From the NCBI RefSeq assembly GCF_008704395.1, contig NZ_CP023695.1, forward strand, positions 3,100,001 through 3,164,000: a DNA stretch of 64,000 bases, given 5' to 3'. Shown piece by piece: positions 35,188 through 42,822 of the stretch (within the stretch, counting starts at the first letter, position 1; every line of letters begins with the position of its first letter). The notes below the pieces were generated by a model, which was not told the DNA's origin, did not search any database, and was given only the letters and a program-made list of their open reading frames with translations. The DNA comes from Streptomyces alboniger. GTDB taxonomy: Bacteria; Actinomycetota; Actinomycetes; Streptomycetales; Streptomycetaceae. The translations under genes and the position numbers were made by a program.

Positions 35188-36396
35188 TCATGATCGGTCC
35201 CCCGAGGCGAGCGCCAGGTAAACGGCGGCGAAATCCGTGACGGCGATCAGCTCCGCGAGCGCTTCCAGTTCGTCGTCCGCCTCCGGTTCCAGCTCGCTCA
35301 GCGCGACGTCGTGGCCGTGCGCCAGTTCGCGGGCGGCGGGCGCAGCGGTGAGCCCTCCGGCGTCGACCGGGCGGTCGCGGAGCAGCACGACGCGCGCGCG
35401 GAGGGCGGCCGGGTCGTCGACGCGGTCGCGGAAGAAGTCGTCGGTGCCGTCGGTGTCCACGCCGCCCGCGGGGTTGCCCGCGAGGAGCGCGCCGTGGGCG
35501 GGCAGGGCCTCGGGAAGCTCGGAGGCGAGAGCGGCGTGCCCGGCCAGCTCGGCGAGGGTGGCGGCGAAGCGGCGGCCCGCGGCGCCCGCGGCACGGCCCT
35601 CGGTCCAGATCAGCGGGAACGCGTCGGCCAGCTCGGCGGCGAGCGTCTTGGCGGGGTTGCTGTAGGTGGCGATGGCCGGTCCGCAGCGTTCCGCCACGCG
35701 GTCGAGGCGGTCGGCGACCTTCTGGAGGGCGTCGACCGGGGCGGCGATCAGGCCGGTGCGGTCCAGGAGCACGAGGAGCGGGACGAGGAGGGCCCACAGG
35801 GTGCCGGGGGCGCCGGGCGCGGCCTCGTCCTCCACACGGCGCGCCTCGTACGAGCCGGAGTCGCGGTCGGCTTCGTCGTGCACGCCTTCGTACGCGCCGT
35901 AGGGCGAGGTGGCCAGGGGGACGGTGAGGCCGTGGCTGCCCTCCACGCTCTCGGCCAGGGGGGTGCGCGCGGGGGCGACGGCGACGACCGTGCAGCCGCG
36001 GCGGTACGCCTGTTCGGCGAGGAGCGTCAGGCCCGGTTCCGAGCCGTCCGGGGTGGCGATGAGCAGCAGGTCGACGGGGCCGACCCAGCCGGGGAGCGCC
36101 CAGCGCAGGGCGCCCGCGGCGGGGGCGACGCCGGTCGGCGCCAGCCGGACGACGGGGCAGCCGGCTCCCGCGAGCCCGTCGAGGAGGTCCGCCACGCAGA
36201 CCGCGGCGGTGCCGGGGCCCGCGATCAGGATGGCGCGGGGGCGGCCGTCGGGCTTGAGGTCCGTCAGCCCGGCCTCCGTGGCGTGCCGGACCGCGGTGCG
36301 GACGCGGGCGCCCGCTTCGGCCGCGCCGCGCAGCAGGCCGCGTCGGTCGGCGCGGGCCAGCGCCTCGGGGGCGTCGAGCAGCGACTCGTCGAGCAT
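35188..36396 (-). CDS. SIS-domain protein (PGI/PMI-like sugar isomerase family)
   Basis: A 402-residue protein with two sugar-isomerase (SIS) halves. The first has AILIAGPGTAAVCVADLLDG, WVGPVDLLLIATPDGSEPG and GCTVVAVAPARTPLAES. The second has CGPAIATYSNPAKTLAAELADAFPLIWTEG, which resembles the C-terminal domain of bifunctional phosphoglucose/phosphomannose isomerases. It may act on mannose or glucose phosphates, in keeping with manA and manB beside it. The nucleotide- or sugar-binding Ser/Thr cluster in the first half is less clear than in active enzymes, so activity should not be assumed. ATG 36396 follows GGAGG. Confidence 0.88.
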   Translation of the reverse strand: MLDESLLDAPEALARADRRGLLRGAAEAGARVRTAVRHATEAGLTDLKPDGRPRAILIAGPGTAAVCVADLLDGLAGAGCPVVRLAPTGVAPAAGALRWALPGWVGPVDLLLIATPDGSEPGLTLLAEQAYRRGCTVVAVAPARTPLAESVEGSHGLTVPLATSPYGAYEGVHDEADRDSGSYEARRVEDEAAPGAPGTLWALLVPLLVLLDRTGLIAAPVDALQKVADRLDRVAERCGPAIATYSNPAKTLAAELADAFPLIWTEGRAAGAAGRRFAATLAELAGHAALASELPEALPAHGALLAGNPAGGVDTDGTDDFFRDRVDDPAALRARVVLLRDRPVDAGGLTAAPAARELAHGHDVALSELEPEADDELEALAELIAVTDFAAVYLALASGDRS

Positions 36397-36456
36397 GGGG
36401 GTGAGGCCTCCGATTCGCCGTGCGCGGCTTGGCGCGCGCTGCTGGGTCGTGCCGGG

Positions 36457-36535
36457 GCGGGTGCCCCTGCGCGGGGTGTGCCTGCGGGGTGTCCCTGCTC
36501 GGGGTGCGCCACGCGGGGTGCCCCTGCGCGGGGGT
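36457..36535. repeat. Degenerate GCGGGGTG/CCCCTG repeats
   Basis: Four to five imperfect copies of a unit like GCGCGGGGTGCCCCTG with a variable 14-18 bp spacing fill the gap between the Trm112-like and SIS genes. No coding potential is apparent. The arms can also fold back on each other. Confidence 0.65.
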
Positions 36536-36544
36536 GCTCCACCG

Positions 36545-36721
36545 TTACGCGGGGCGGCGGGCCTCGTCGACCAGGAGTACGGGGATGCCGTCGCGGACCG
36601 GGTAGGCCAGGCCGCACTTCTTGGCGTCCGCCGTGCAGAGCAGCTCGGTGTCCGTCTCCTTGAGGGGGGCGTGGCAGGCCGGGCAGGCGAGGATCTCCAG
36701 GAGGCCGGCTTCGAGCGCCAT
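36545..36721 (-). CDS. Trm112-family zinc-ribbon protein
   Basis: A 58-residue protein. Four cysteines in [14 protein letters not shown] and [16 protein letters not shown] form a zinc ribbon, and the C-terminus has the family's [11 protein letters not shown]. Eukaryotic Trm112 activates several methyltransferases; bacterial homologues of the UPF0434/Trm112 family are often found in sugar or cell-wall operons, here between manB and the SIS gene. ATG 36721 is preceded by AAGGGA. The upstream in-frame extension to 36817 is low-complexity and unlikely. Confidence 0.92.
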   Translation of the reverse strand: MALEAGLLEILACPACHAPLKETDTELLCTADAKKCGLAYPVRDGIPVLLVDEARRPA

Positions 36722-36908
36722 GGGGTGGGTCCCTTCGAGCTGATGTGGTGAGGTTTTCCGAGCCAATGGGGTGCGGCTCGCGCGGTGCCGCGGTGGCGGT
36801 GTCCGGTGCTGCCACATCGCGGGCCGCGGCCTGGTCAGCCTACCTCCGCGCGGGGTGGGGCGCGGGGGGTGCGGGGAGGCCGGCGCCCCGCACCCCGGGC
36901 GGGCGGCG

Positions 36909-38273
36909 TCAGCCGCGGATGATGGCCAGGGCCTCGTCGCGGACCTTGGTCATCGTGGCCTCGTCCCGCGCCTCGACGTTCAGCCGCAGCAGGGGTTCGG
37001 TGTTGGAGGCGCGGACGTTGAACCACCAGTCGGCGGCGGTCACCGTCAGGCCGTCCAGCTCGTCCAGGGTGACCCCGTCCTGTGCCGCGTACGCCGTCTT
37101 GATCGCGGCCAGCCGGGCGGTCTGGTCGTCGACCGTGGAGTTGATCTCTCCGGAGCCGGCGTAACGGTCGTACTGGGCGACGAGTCCGGACAGCGGCCCG
37201 TCCTGCTCGCCGAGGGCGGCCAGGACGTGGAGGGCGGCGAGCATGCCCGTGTCCGCGTTCCAGAAGTCCTTGAAGTAGTAGTGCGCGGAGTGCTCGCCGC
37301 CGAAGATCGCGCCGGTCCTCGCCATCTCCGCCTTGATGAAGGAGTGGCCCACGCGCGTGCGCACGGGCGTGCCGCCGTTCTCCTTGACGACCTCCGGGAC
37401 CGACCAGGAGGTGATCAGGTTGTGGATGACCGTGCCGCTGCCGCCGTGCTTGGCCAGTTCGCGGGAGGCGACCAGGGCGGTGATGGCCGAGGGGGAGACC
37501 GGGTCGCCGTTCTCGTCGACCACGAAGCAGCGGTCCGCGTCGCCGTCGAAGGCGATGCCCAGGTCGGCGCCCTCGGCGCGCACGCGCTCCTGGAGGTCCA
37601 CGATGTTCGCCGGGTCCAGGGGGTTCGCCTCGTGGTTGGGGAAGGTGCCGTCCAGCTCGAAGTACATCGGCACCAGCTCCAGGGGCAGGCCCTCGAAGAC
37701 GGTGGGGACGGTGTGCCCGCCCATGCCGTTGCCCGCGTCCACCACGACCTTCAGGGGGCGGCTGGAAGTCAGGTCGACCAGGCCGCGCAGGTGCGCGGCG
37801 TAGTCGGTGAGGGTGTCGCGCCGGGTCAGCGCGCCCGCGCTCGCCGCGTCCTCGGGGGCGCCGTCGGCCAGCCAGCCCTCCACCAGGGCGCGGATCTCCG
37901 CGAGGCCGGTGTCCTGGCCCACCGGGGCGGCGCCCGCACGGCACATCTTGATGCCGTTGTACTGGGCGGGGTTGTGCGAGGCGGTGAACATCGCGCCCGG
38001 CAGGTCGAGCGCGCCCGAGGCGTAGTACAGCTGGTCCGTCGAGCAGAGCCCGATCTCCGTCACGTCCACGCCGCGCGCCGCCGCCCCGCGCGCGAAGGCC
38101 CGCGACAGGCCCGGCGACGAGGGGCGCATGTCATGCCCCACCACGATCGCGTCCGCCGCCGTGACCTGGGCGAAAGCCGCTCCGAACAGCTCGGCCAGCG
38201 ACTCGTCCCACTGATCCGGGACCACCCCGCGAACGTCGTACGCCTTCACGATCTGGGACAGATCAGCAGTCAC
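36909..38273 (-). CDS. manB: Phosphomannomutase
   Basis: A 454-residue alpha-D-phosphohexomutase that interconverts mannose-6-phosphate and mannose-1-phosphate. Four domain signatures are clear: the phospho-Ser loop [13 protein letters not shown] (about 99-111), the metal-binding DGDADRCF (about 243-250), the sugar-binding [13 protein letters not shown] (about 320-332) and the phosphate-binding [12 protein letters not shown] near 425. Start GTG 38273 has AGAGGG at seven bases. A TTG 18 bases further upstream keeps the frame but lacks a ribosome-binding site. The promoter region contains 14-bp tandem repeats. Confidence 0.96.
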   Translation of the reverse strand: MTADLSQIVKAYDVRGVVPDQWDESLAELFGAAFAQVTAADAIVVGHDMRPSSPGLSRAFARGAAARGVDVTEIGLCSTDQLYYASGALDLPGAMFTASHNPAQYNGIKMCRAGAAPVGQDTGLAEIRALVEGWLADGAPEDAASAGALTRRDTLTDYAAHLRGLVDLTSSRPLKVVVDAGNGMGGHTVPTVFEGLPLELVPMYFELDGTFPNHEANPLDPANIVDLQERVRAEGADLGIAFDGDADRCFVVDENGDPVSPSAITALVASRELAKHGGSGTVIHNLITSWSVPEVVKENGGTPVRTRVGHSFIKAEMARTGAIFGGEHSAHYYFKDFWNADTGMLAALHVLAALGEQDGPLSGLVAQYDRYAGSGEINSTVDDQTARLAAIKTAYAAQDGVTLDELDGLTVTAADWWFNVRASNTEPLLRLNVEARDEATMTKVRDEALAIIRG

Positions 38274-38303
38274 GGCCAACCCTCTCTGCAAGCTCTGCGC
38301 GTT

Positions 38304-38353
38304 ACGTCGGTACGTCGGTCACCCCACGTCGGTCACCCCACGTCGGTCGTCCC
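38304..38353. repeat. 14-bp tandem repeats upstream of manB
   Basis: ACGTCGGTCACCCC at 38312-38325 and 38326-38339, a variant ACGTCGGTCGTCCC at 38340-38353, and a half unit ACGTCGGT at 38304-38311. They sit 31-80 bp upstream of the manB start codon, where they could be tandem operator sites. Confidence 0.8.
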
Positions 38354-38414
38354 AAACTACCCGCAACGACCGACAAGAAGCCGTCCGCGGCGGCACACGG
38401 TGACCGGTCGCCCG

Positions 38415-40031
38415 TCACGGCAGCATCCAGCCGAGGACGACCGTGCTCTGCCCCACCACGATCAGGCACATCACGAGGAGCAGTCCGAGGCTCCACGGCA
38501 GCACCTTGCGCAGCAGATCGCCCTCCTTGCCCGCGAGCCCGACGGCGGCGCACGCGATCGTCAGATTCTGCGGGGAGATCATCTTGCCGAGGACCCCGCC
38601 GGAGCTGTTGGCGGCGGCGAGCAGTTCCGGTGAGAGTCCGGACTGCTGAGCGGCCGTCACCTGGAGCGCGCCGAACAGGGCGTTGGCGGAGGTGTCGGAG
38701 CCGGACACCGCGACGCCGAACCAGCCGAGCACCGGCGACAGGAAGGCGAGGCCCGCTCCCGCGCCCGCCACGTAGTGCCCGATCGTGGCGGCCTGCCCGG
38801 AGAGGTTCATGACGTACGCGAGCGCCAGTACGGACGTCACGGTGAGAATCGCGAAGCGCAACTCGTGGACGGTGGCGGCCCATTCCCGCACCGCCACGCG
38901 CGCGTGCACCCCGAGGACCATGGCCGTGAGCACGCCGGCGAGCAGCACGAGCGTGCCGCCCGTCGACACGAGCGGCAGCGAGAAGACGTTGCCGCCGACC
39001 GGGTCCCCCGAAGGGTCGGCGACAGCGAGGAAGGGCCATTCGAAGGTGCGGGTGGCCTTCGCGAGAGTGTCCTTGACGGCCGGTATCTGCGCGAGGGAGA
39101 AGACGGCGACGATCAGGGCGTAGGGGGCGTAGGCGCGCAGCACCTCGGGGCGCGGGTCGTCCTGGTCGAGGTCGTCGCTGCGTACGCCGGTCAGGACCGC
39201 GGCGCGTACGGGCTCGGCGGCCGGTCTGCGCGCGTGCGGCACCGCCAGGAGGGCGCCCGCGCCCGCGAGGGCCGCCCCGATGTCGGCGAGCTGCGCGGAG
39301 ACGTAGTTGGAGGCCGCGAACTGGGCCGCGGCGAAGGCGAACCCGCATGCGACCGCGGGCACCCAGGTCTCGCGCAGCCCGCGCCGTCCGTCCACGAGGC
39401 CCACCAGGAGCAGCGGTACGACGAGGGCGAGCAGCGGGGTCTGGCGGCCGACGACCGTGGCGACGGTGTCCAGGGGGAGGCCGGTGACCTGAGCGAGCGT
39501 CACCACGGGTGTGCCCATGGCTCCGAAGGCGACGGGCGCGGTGTTGGCGACGAGGGCGACGACCGCGGCGCGCACCGGGTCGAAGCCGAGGGCGACGAGC
39601 ATGACCGAGCAGATCGCGACGGGCGCCCCGAATCCGGCGAGCGCCTCCAGGAGCGCCCCGAAACAGAAGGCGACGACGAGCGCCTGGACGCGGGGGTCGT
39701 CGGAGAGCCGCCCGAAGGAGCGGCGCAGGATGTCGAAGTGCCGGGTGCGGACCGTCATGCGGTACACCCACAGGGCGTTGACGACGATCCACAGGATGGG
39801 GAAGAGCCCGAAGAGGGCCCCTTGCGCGGCGCTGGACGCGGTCTGGCCGAGTGGCATGCCGTACGCCAGCCAGGCGACGAGGACGGCGACCGCGAGGCCG
39901 ATGAGCCCCGCCCTGTGCGCCTTCATGCGGACGGCGCCGAGGAGGACGAGGACGGTCAGAAGGGGCAGGGTCGCGGCGAGCGCGGAGAGGCCGAGCGAGT
40001 CGGCCACGGGCTCCAGTTGCTGCACGTACAC
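38415..40031 (-). CDS. L-lactate permease (LctP family)
   Basis: A 538-residue polytopic proton symporter for lactate or glycolate. Family signatures: FGALLEALAGFGAPVAI (near 120), ANTAPVAFGAMGTPVVTLAQ, LGWFGVAVSGSDTSANALFG (near 445) and NSSGGVLGKMISPQNLTIA. About 13 hydrophobic segments. GTG 40031 follows GGGAGG at six bases; an upstream extension to 40091 has no ribosome-binding site. It separates manB from DUF3499, which I recall as neighbours in other Streptomyces, so it may be an insertion. GC and codon use look native. Confidence 0.93.
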   Translation of the reverse strand: MYVQQLEPVADSLGLSALAATLPLLTVLVLLGAVRMKAHRAGLIGLAVAVLVAWLAYGMPLGQTASSAAQGALFGLFPILWIVVNALWVYRMTVRTRHFDILRRSFGRLSDDPRVQALVVAFCFGALLEALAGFGAPVAICSVMLVALGFDPVRAAVVALVANTAPVAFGAMGTPVVTLAQVTGLPLDTVATVVGRQTPLLALVVPLLLVGLVDGRRGLRETWVPAVACGFAFAAAQFAASNYVSAQLADIGAALAGAGALLAVPHARRPAAEPVRAAVLTGVRSDDLDQDDPRPEVLRAYAPYALIVAVFSLAQIPAVKDTLAKATRTFEWPFLAVADPSGDPVGGNVFSLPLVSTGGTLVLLAGVLTAMVLGVHARVAVREWAATVHELRFAILTVTSVLALAYVMNLSGQAATIGHYVAGAGAGLAFLSPVLGWFGVAVSGSDTSANALFGALQVTAAQQSGLSPELLAAANSSGGVLGKMISPQNLTIACAAVGLAGKEGDLLRKVLPWSLGLLLVMCLIVVGQSTVVLGWMLP

Positions 40032-40169
40032 GGAACGCCTCCCGGGCTGTGGGGTGGCGAAATCGTCGTGGCCTCGACGATCGGGCGTCAACGTGCGGAG
40101 CGGCGAAGATCCGGTGAAGGGGGCTCAGAAGTCCTGTGGAAGCTCAGCGGCCCAGTGGCCGCGGCCCGT

Positions 40170-40592
40170 TCAGGAGTCGGGAGAGCGCAGCACCCGGAGG
40201 TGGCCGCGGCGTGCGACCTCCATCGGGTCCGCCCTGCGGGCACCGCCGCCCGCCTCGGCCGCGCGCTCCTGCGGGCGGGCCGCCTCGCGCACGGCGTTGG
40301 CGAGCGCTTCGAGGTCGTCGCCCGAGGGGCGGGCCGGACCGGAGGCGTCGGCGAGCCGGACGACCTCCCAGCCGCGGGGCGCGGTCAGGCGCTCGGAGTG
40401 CTCGGCGCACAGGTCGTAGCAGTGGGGTTCGGCGTAGGTGGCGAGGGGGCCGAGAACCGCGGTCGAGTCGGCGTAGACGTACGTCAGCGTCGCGACGGCG
40501 GGACGGCCGCAAGCGGTGCGCGAACAGCGACGTACAGGGCTCACGACGTTGGACGGTACCGCACTCTTGAGCGGGCCGCGACGACTCCCCAT
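40170..40592 (-). CDS. DUF3499 family protein
   Basis: A 140-residue actinobacterial protein. The conserved core is SPVRRCSRTACGRPAVATLT, then YADSTAVLGPLATYAEPHCYDLCAEHSERLTAPRGWEVVRL. The cysteines and histidines (CxxxxC and HCYDLCAEH) suggest a zinc ribbon. Function is unknown. It is consistently found next to the small zincin-like gene, as here, divergent with 262 bp between. ATG 40592 chosen; an internal GTG (VVSPVRR) is an alternative. Confidence 0.92.
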   Translation of the reverse strand: MGSRRGPLKSAVPSNVVSPVRRCSRTACGRPAVATLTYVYADSTAVLGPLATYAEPHCYDLCAEHSERLTAPRGWEVVRLADASGPARPSGDDLEALANAVREAARPQERAAEAGGGARRADPMEVARRGHLRVLRSPDS

Positions 40593-40854
40593 GAGGTCAC
40601 TCCCCCGTGTCGTGCCGTGCTCCCCGAGCGAGTGGGGCGCGGGGGTGCGGTGTTGACCTGCGCAGACCCTGGTGACTGGAGGGGCGGGTGGTGTTGAATT
40701 CGGTCACCACATGGCGTGAATCACGTCATTTGGCGTCAGCTCGGCGGTCCGGGAGAGATACGAAATCGAGTCCAAGCCCGGCTGGATCGGTCAGGAAGCG
40801 ACATGCCGCGCACCGCACGGAAAGGGCGATCTCGGGGACTACGCTTCATCAGTG

Positions 40855-41307
40855 ATGGACGACCCCGTACAGCCCCGCTCCGCAGACCCGAGGCCCCGCC
40901 GCCGCGACCGCCACGGCCGGGGCATGCGCGGCCCCGTGGCGCCGCCCCAGGTACCGCTCTCCGCGAGCCGCGCGGAGGCGTTCACGGACCTCGTGCAGGA
41001 CTCCGTGGAGCGTCTTGAGCGCCGCTGGCCGCAGCTCGCGGAGGTCGACTTCCTGGTGCTCGAGGTGCCGCCCCTGGGTGGTCCCGACGGGGAGTGGCAG
41101 GACGAGGCGGTGCCGCTCGGCGGCTCCCTCCCGGCGTCCGAGGAGCGGCCCGCCCGAATCGTCGTCTACCGCCGGCCGGTGGAGATCCGCACCAAGGGGC
41201 GTGACGAGCGGGCCGCGCTGGTGCACGAGGTGGTCGTCGAGCAGGTCGCCGACCTGCTCGGCCTCTCCCCGGACTCGGTCGACCCGCGCTACGGCGACGA
41301 GGACTGA
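40855..41307 (+). CDS. Zincin-like metallopeptidase family protein with degenerate active site
   Basis: A 150-residue protein of the small zincin family (PF06262 type). It starts MDDPVQPRSADPRPRRRDRH, then the family core VPLSASRAEAFTDLVQDSVE, FLVLEVPP, ARIVVYRRPVEIR and the active-site segment ALVHEVVVEQVADLLGLS. Active members have HExxH; here the motif is H-E-V-V-V-E-Q, so the second zinc-ligand His is replaced by Val. Catalysis as a canonical metallopeptidase is therefore doubtful. A TACGCT box about eight bases upstream of the GTG-ATG pair allows a leaderless start. Confidence 0.88.
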   Translation: MDDPVQPRSADPRPRRRDRHGRGMRGPVAPPQVPLSASRAEAFTDLVQDSVERLERRWPQLAEVDFLVLEVPPLGGPDGEWQDEAVPLGGSLPASEERPARIVVYRRPVEIRTKGRDERAALVHEVVVEQVADLLGLSPDSVDPRYGDED

Positions 41308-41325
41308 CAGAGCCGACGGCGGCGC

Positions 41326-42822
41326 CTACTTCTGCAACACCGTCAGGTCCCGCTCCGCGTCCGGCACCGACACCGTCCCCCGGTCGTCCGGCAGCGTCTG
41401 GACCGTGAACATGGGGATGCCGTCCTCGGGCAGCGACAGCATCCGCGATCCGTAGACCTCGCCGCCGGACACGGGCTCCACGGTGAGGGCGTACGCGCCC
41501 TTGAGGCCGGCCGGTACCGGCGGCTTGGCGATCTCCAAGGTCGTGCCGCCCTTGACCGTGTACGTCTTCGCGGCCGGCGTGCCGCCCTCGGTGCCGGGCG
41601 AGGCGGTGACCTTCACCTTCGCCGTCCTGCCGGGGGCCACCAGGGAGAGCGTGGAGCCCTTGGCGCGGTTGTCGGCGACCGTCGCGCGCGTGCCCGCCGC
41701 GTTCGTCGCCGGGATGAACGCGGTCTCCTTGTCGCTGCCCTTGCCGCGGGTGACGCGCAGGGCGGCCACCACGGGCACCGCCTTGTCGGTCGGCGAGAGC
41801 AGCAGCGAACCGGCCTCCCCCTTGGTGATGTCACCCAGGTCCACGGCGGCGGTCATCCCGGCCTTGATGTGCAGGTTCTCGTGCCCGGCCGGGGTGATCG
41901 TGCCGGTCGGCGAGGCGAGCTGGAGCTTCACGTCGGCGTCCTCGGAGCCCGGCGCGAAGGCGACCAGGCGCACCGAGGTGGCGTCCTTCGGGATGCCGGG
42001 CAGGACGGCTTCGGCGGCCGGGTCGGCGGAGGCGGGCAGCCAGTCGCCGCCGAGCTTCTCGTCGGAGGACTGCACGGCGGCCGCGACCCGGCCGCTGCGC
42101 GCGGTCACGTGCATCGTGAGGTTCGTGTACTGCTTGTCGGCGAGCGTGGAGAGCAGCACCGGGACGCTGGAGTGCGGCTGGACCTGGATGGCATCGCCCA
42201 CCGGGGAGGTGACCTCGCCGTCCGGGCCGAAGAGTTCCACGTCGACGACGGCCGCGGAGTCGTCGGGGTTGGTCAGGTGGATGTAGTCGCTGCGGTCCTT
42301 GGCGGTGCTCGCGGCCGGGAACCAGAAGTCCGTGTCGGGCGCGGTGCAGTTGGTTCCCTGCGCGCCTCGGCCACTGCCCGCGGAGTACGTCGTGGTCTGC
42401 TGCACGGTCCAGCCCGGGGCGAGCGGGCCGTCGGCGGTGCCGATGAGCGCGGGCGCCTCGGCGCCGGACTCCTCGCCGCCGACCGCCTCACCGGGCTTGT
42501 TCTGGGTCAGGAAGGGCTTGGCCTCCTTGCCCTTGGCATCCTCCTGCGGAGCGTCCGTCAACTGCTTGGTCACGGGAAGCAGTTCCGCCTTGCCCGTGCC
42601 CCCGGCGCCGCCCGCCTTCGGGGTGAACGCGGTGTACGAGGTCTCCGCGAGGTCGGAGGCGCTGGGCACCGGGCAGAGCAGGCTGGTGCGTTCGACGGGC
42701 AGCCGCGCGGCGGATTTCGCCCGGTCGTCGCCCTTGTCGTCGGGGCCGCTGGTCGCGGCGTACCCGGTGACGGCGCCGAGCGCGACGACCACGGCGATCA
42801 GGGACTGGGTGGTGCGGTTCAC
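41326..42822 (-). CDS. DUF5719 family secreted or membrane-anchored protein
   Basis: A 498-residue protein starting at GTG 42822. An N-terminal hydrophobic helix (about 5-23, LIAVVVALGAVTGYAATS) looks like an uncleaved anchor or signal. The rest is extracytoplasmic and beta-rich, with motifs such as DFWFPAASTAKDRSDYIHLTNPDDSAAVVDV and IQVQPHSSVPVLLSTLADKQ. These immunoglobulin-like repeats are the DUF5719 pattern. Function is unknown. Its start overlaps the stop of the large glycosyltransferase by four bases (GTGA), so the two are probably co-translated and may act together in envelope glycan export. Confidence 0.88.
   Translation of the reverse strand: MNRTTQSLIAVVVALGAVTGYAATSGPDDKGDDRAKSAARLPVERTSLLCPVPSASDLAETSYTAFTPKAGGAGGTGKAELLPVTKQLTDAPQEDAKGKEAKPFLTQNKPGEAVGGEESGAEAPALIGTADGPLAPGWTVQQTTTYSAGSGRGAQGTNCTAPDTDFWFPAASTAKDRSDYIHLTNPDDSAAVVDVELFGPDGEVTSPVGDAIQVQPHSSVPVLLSTLADKQYTNLTMHVTARSGRVAAAVQSSDEKLGGDWLPASADPAAEAVLPGIPKDATSVRLVAFAPGSEDADVKLQLASPTGTITPAGHENLHIKAGMTAAVDLGDITKGEAGSLLLSPTDKAVPVVAALRVTRGKGSDKETAFIPATNAAGTRATVADNRAKGSTLSLVAPGRTAKVKVTASPGTEGGTPAAKTYTVKGGTTLEIAKPPVPAGLKGAYALTVEPVSGGEVYGSRMLSLPEDGIPMFTVQTLPDDRGTVSVPDAERDLTVLQK

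Noticed and set aside
36457..36535. CRISPR-like array
   Set aside because: Units are only about 14-18 bp, degenerate and without unique spacers; no cas genes are present.
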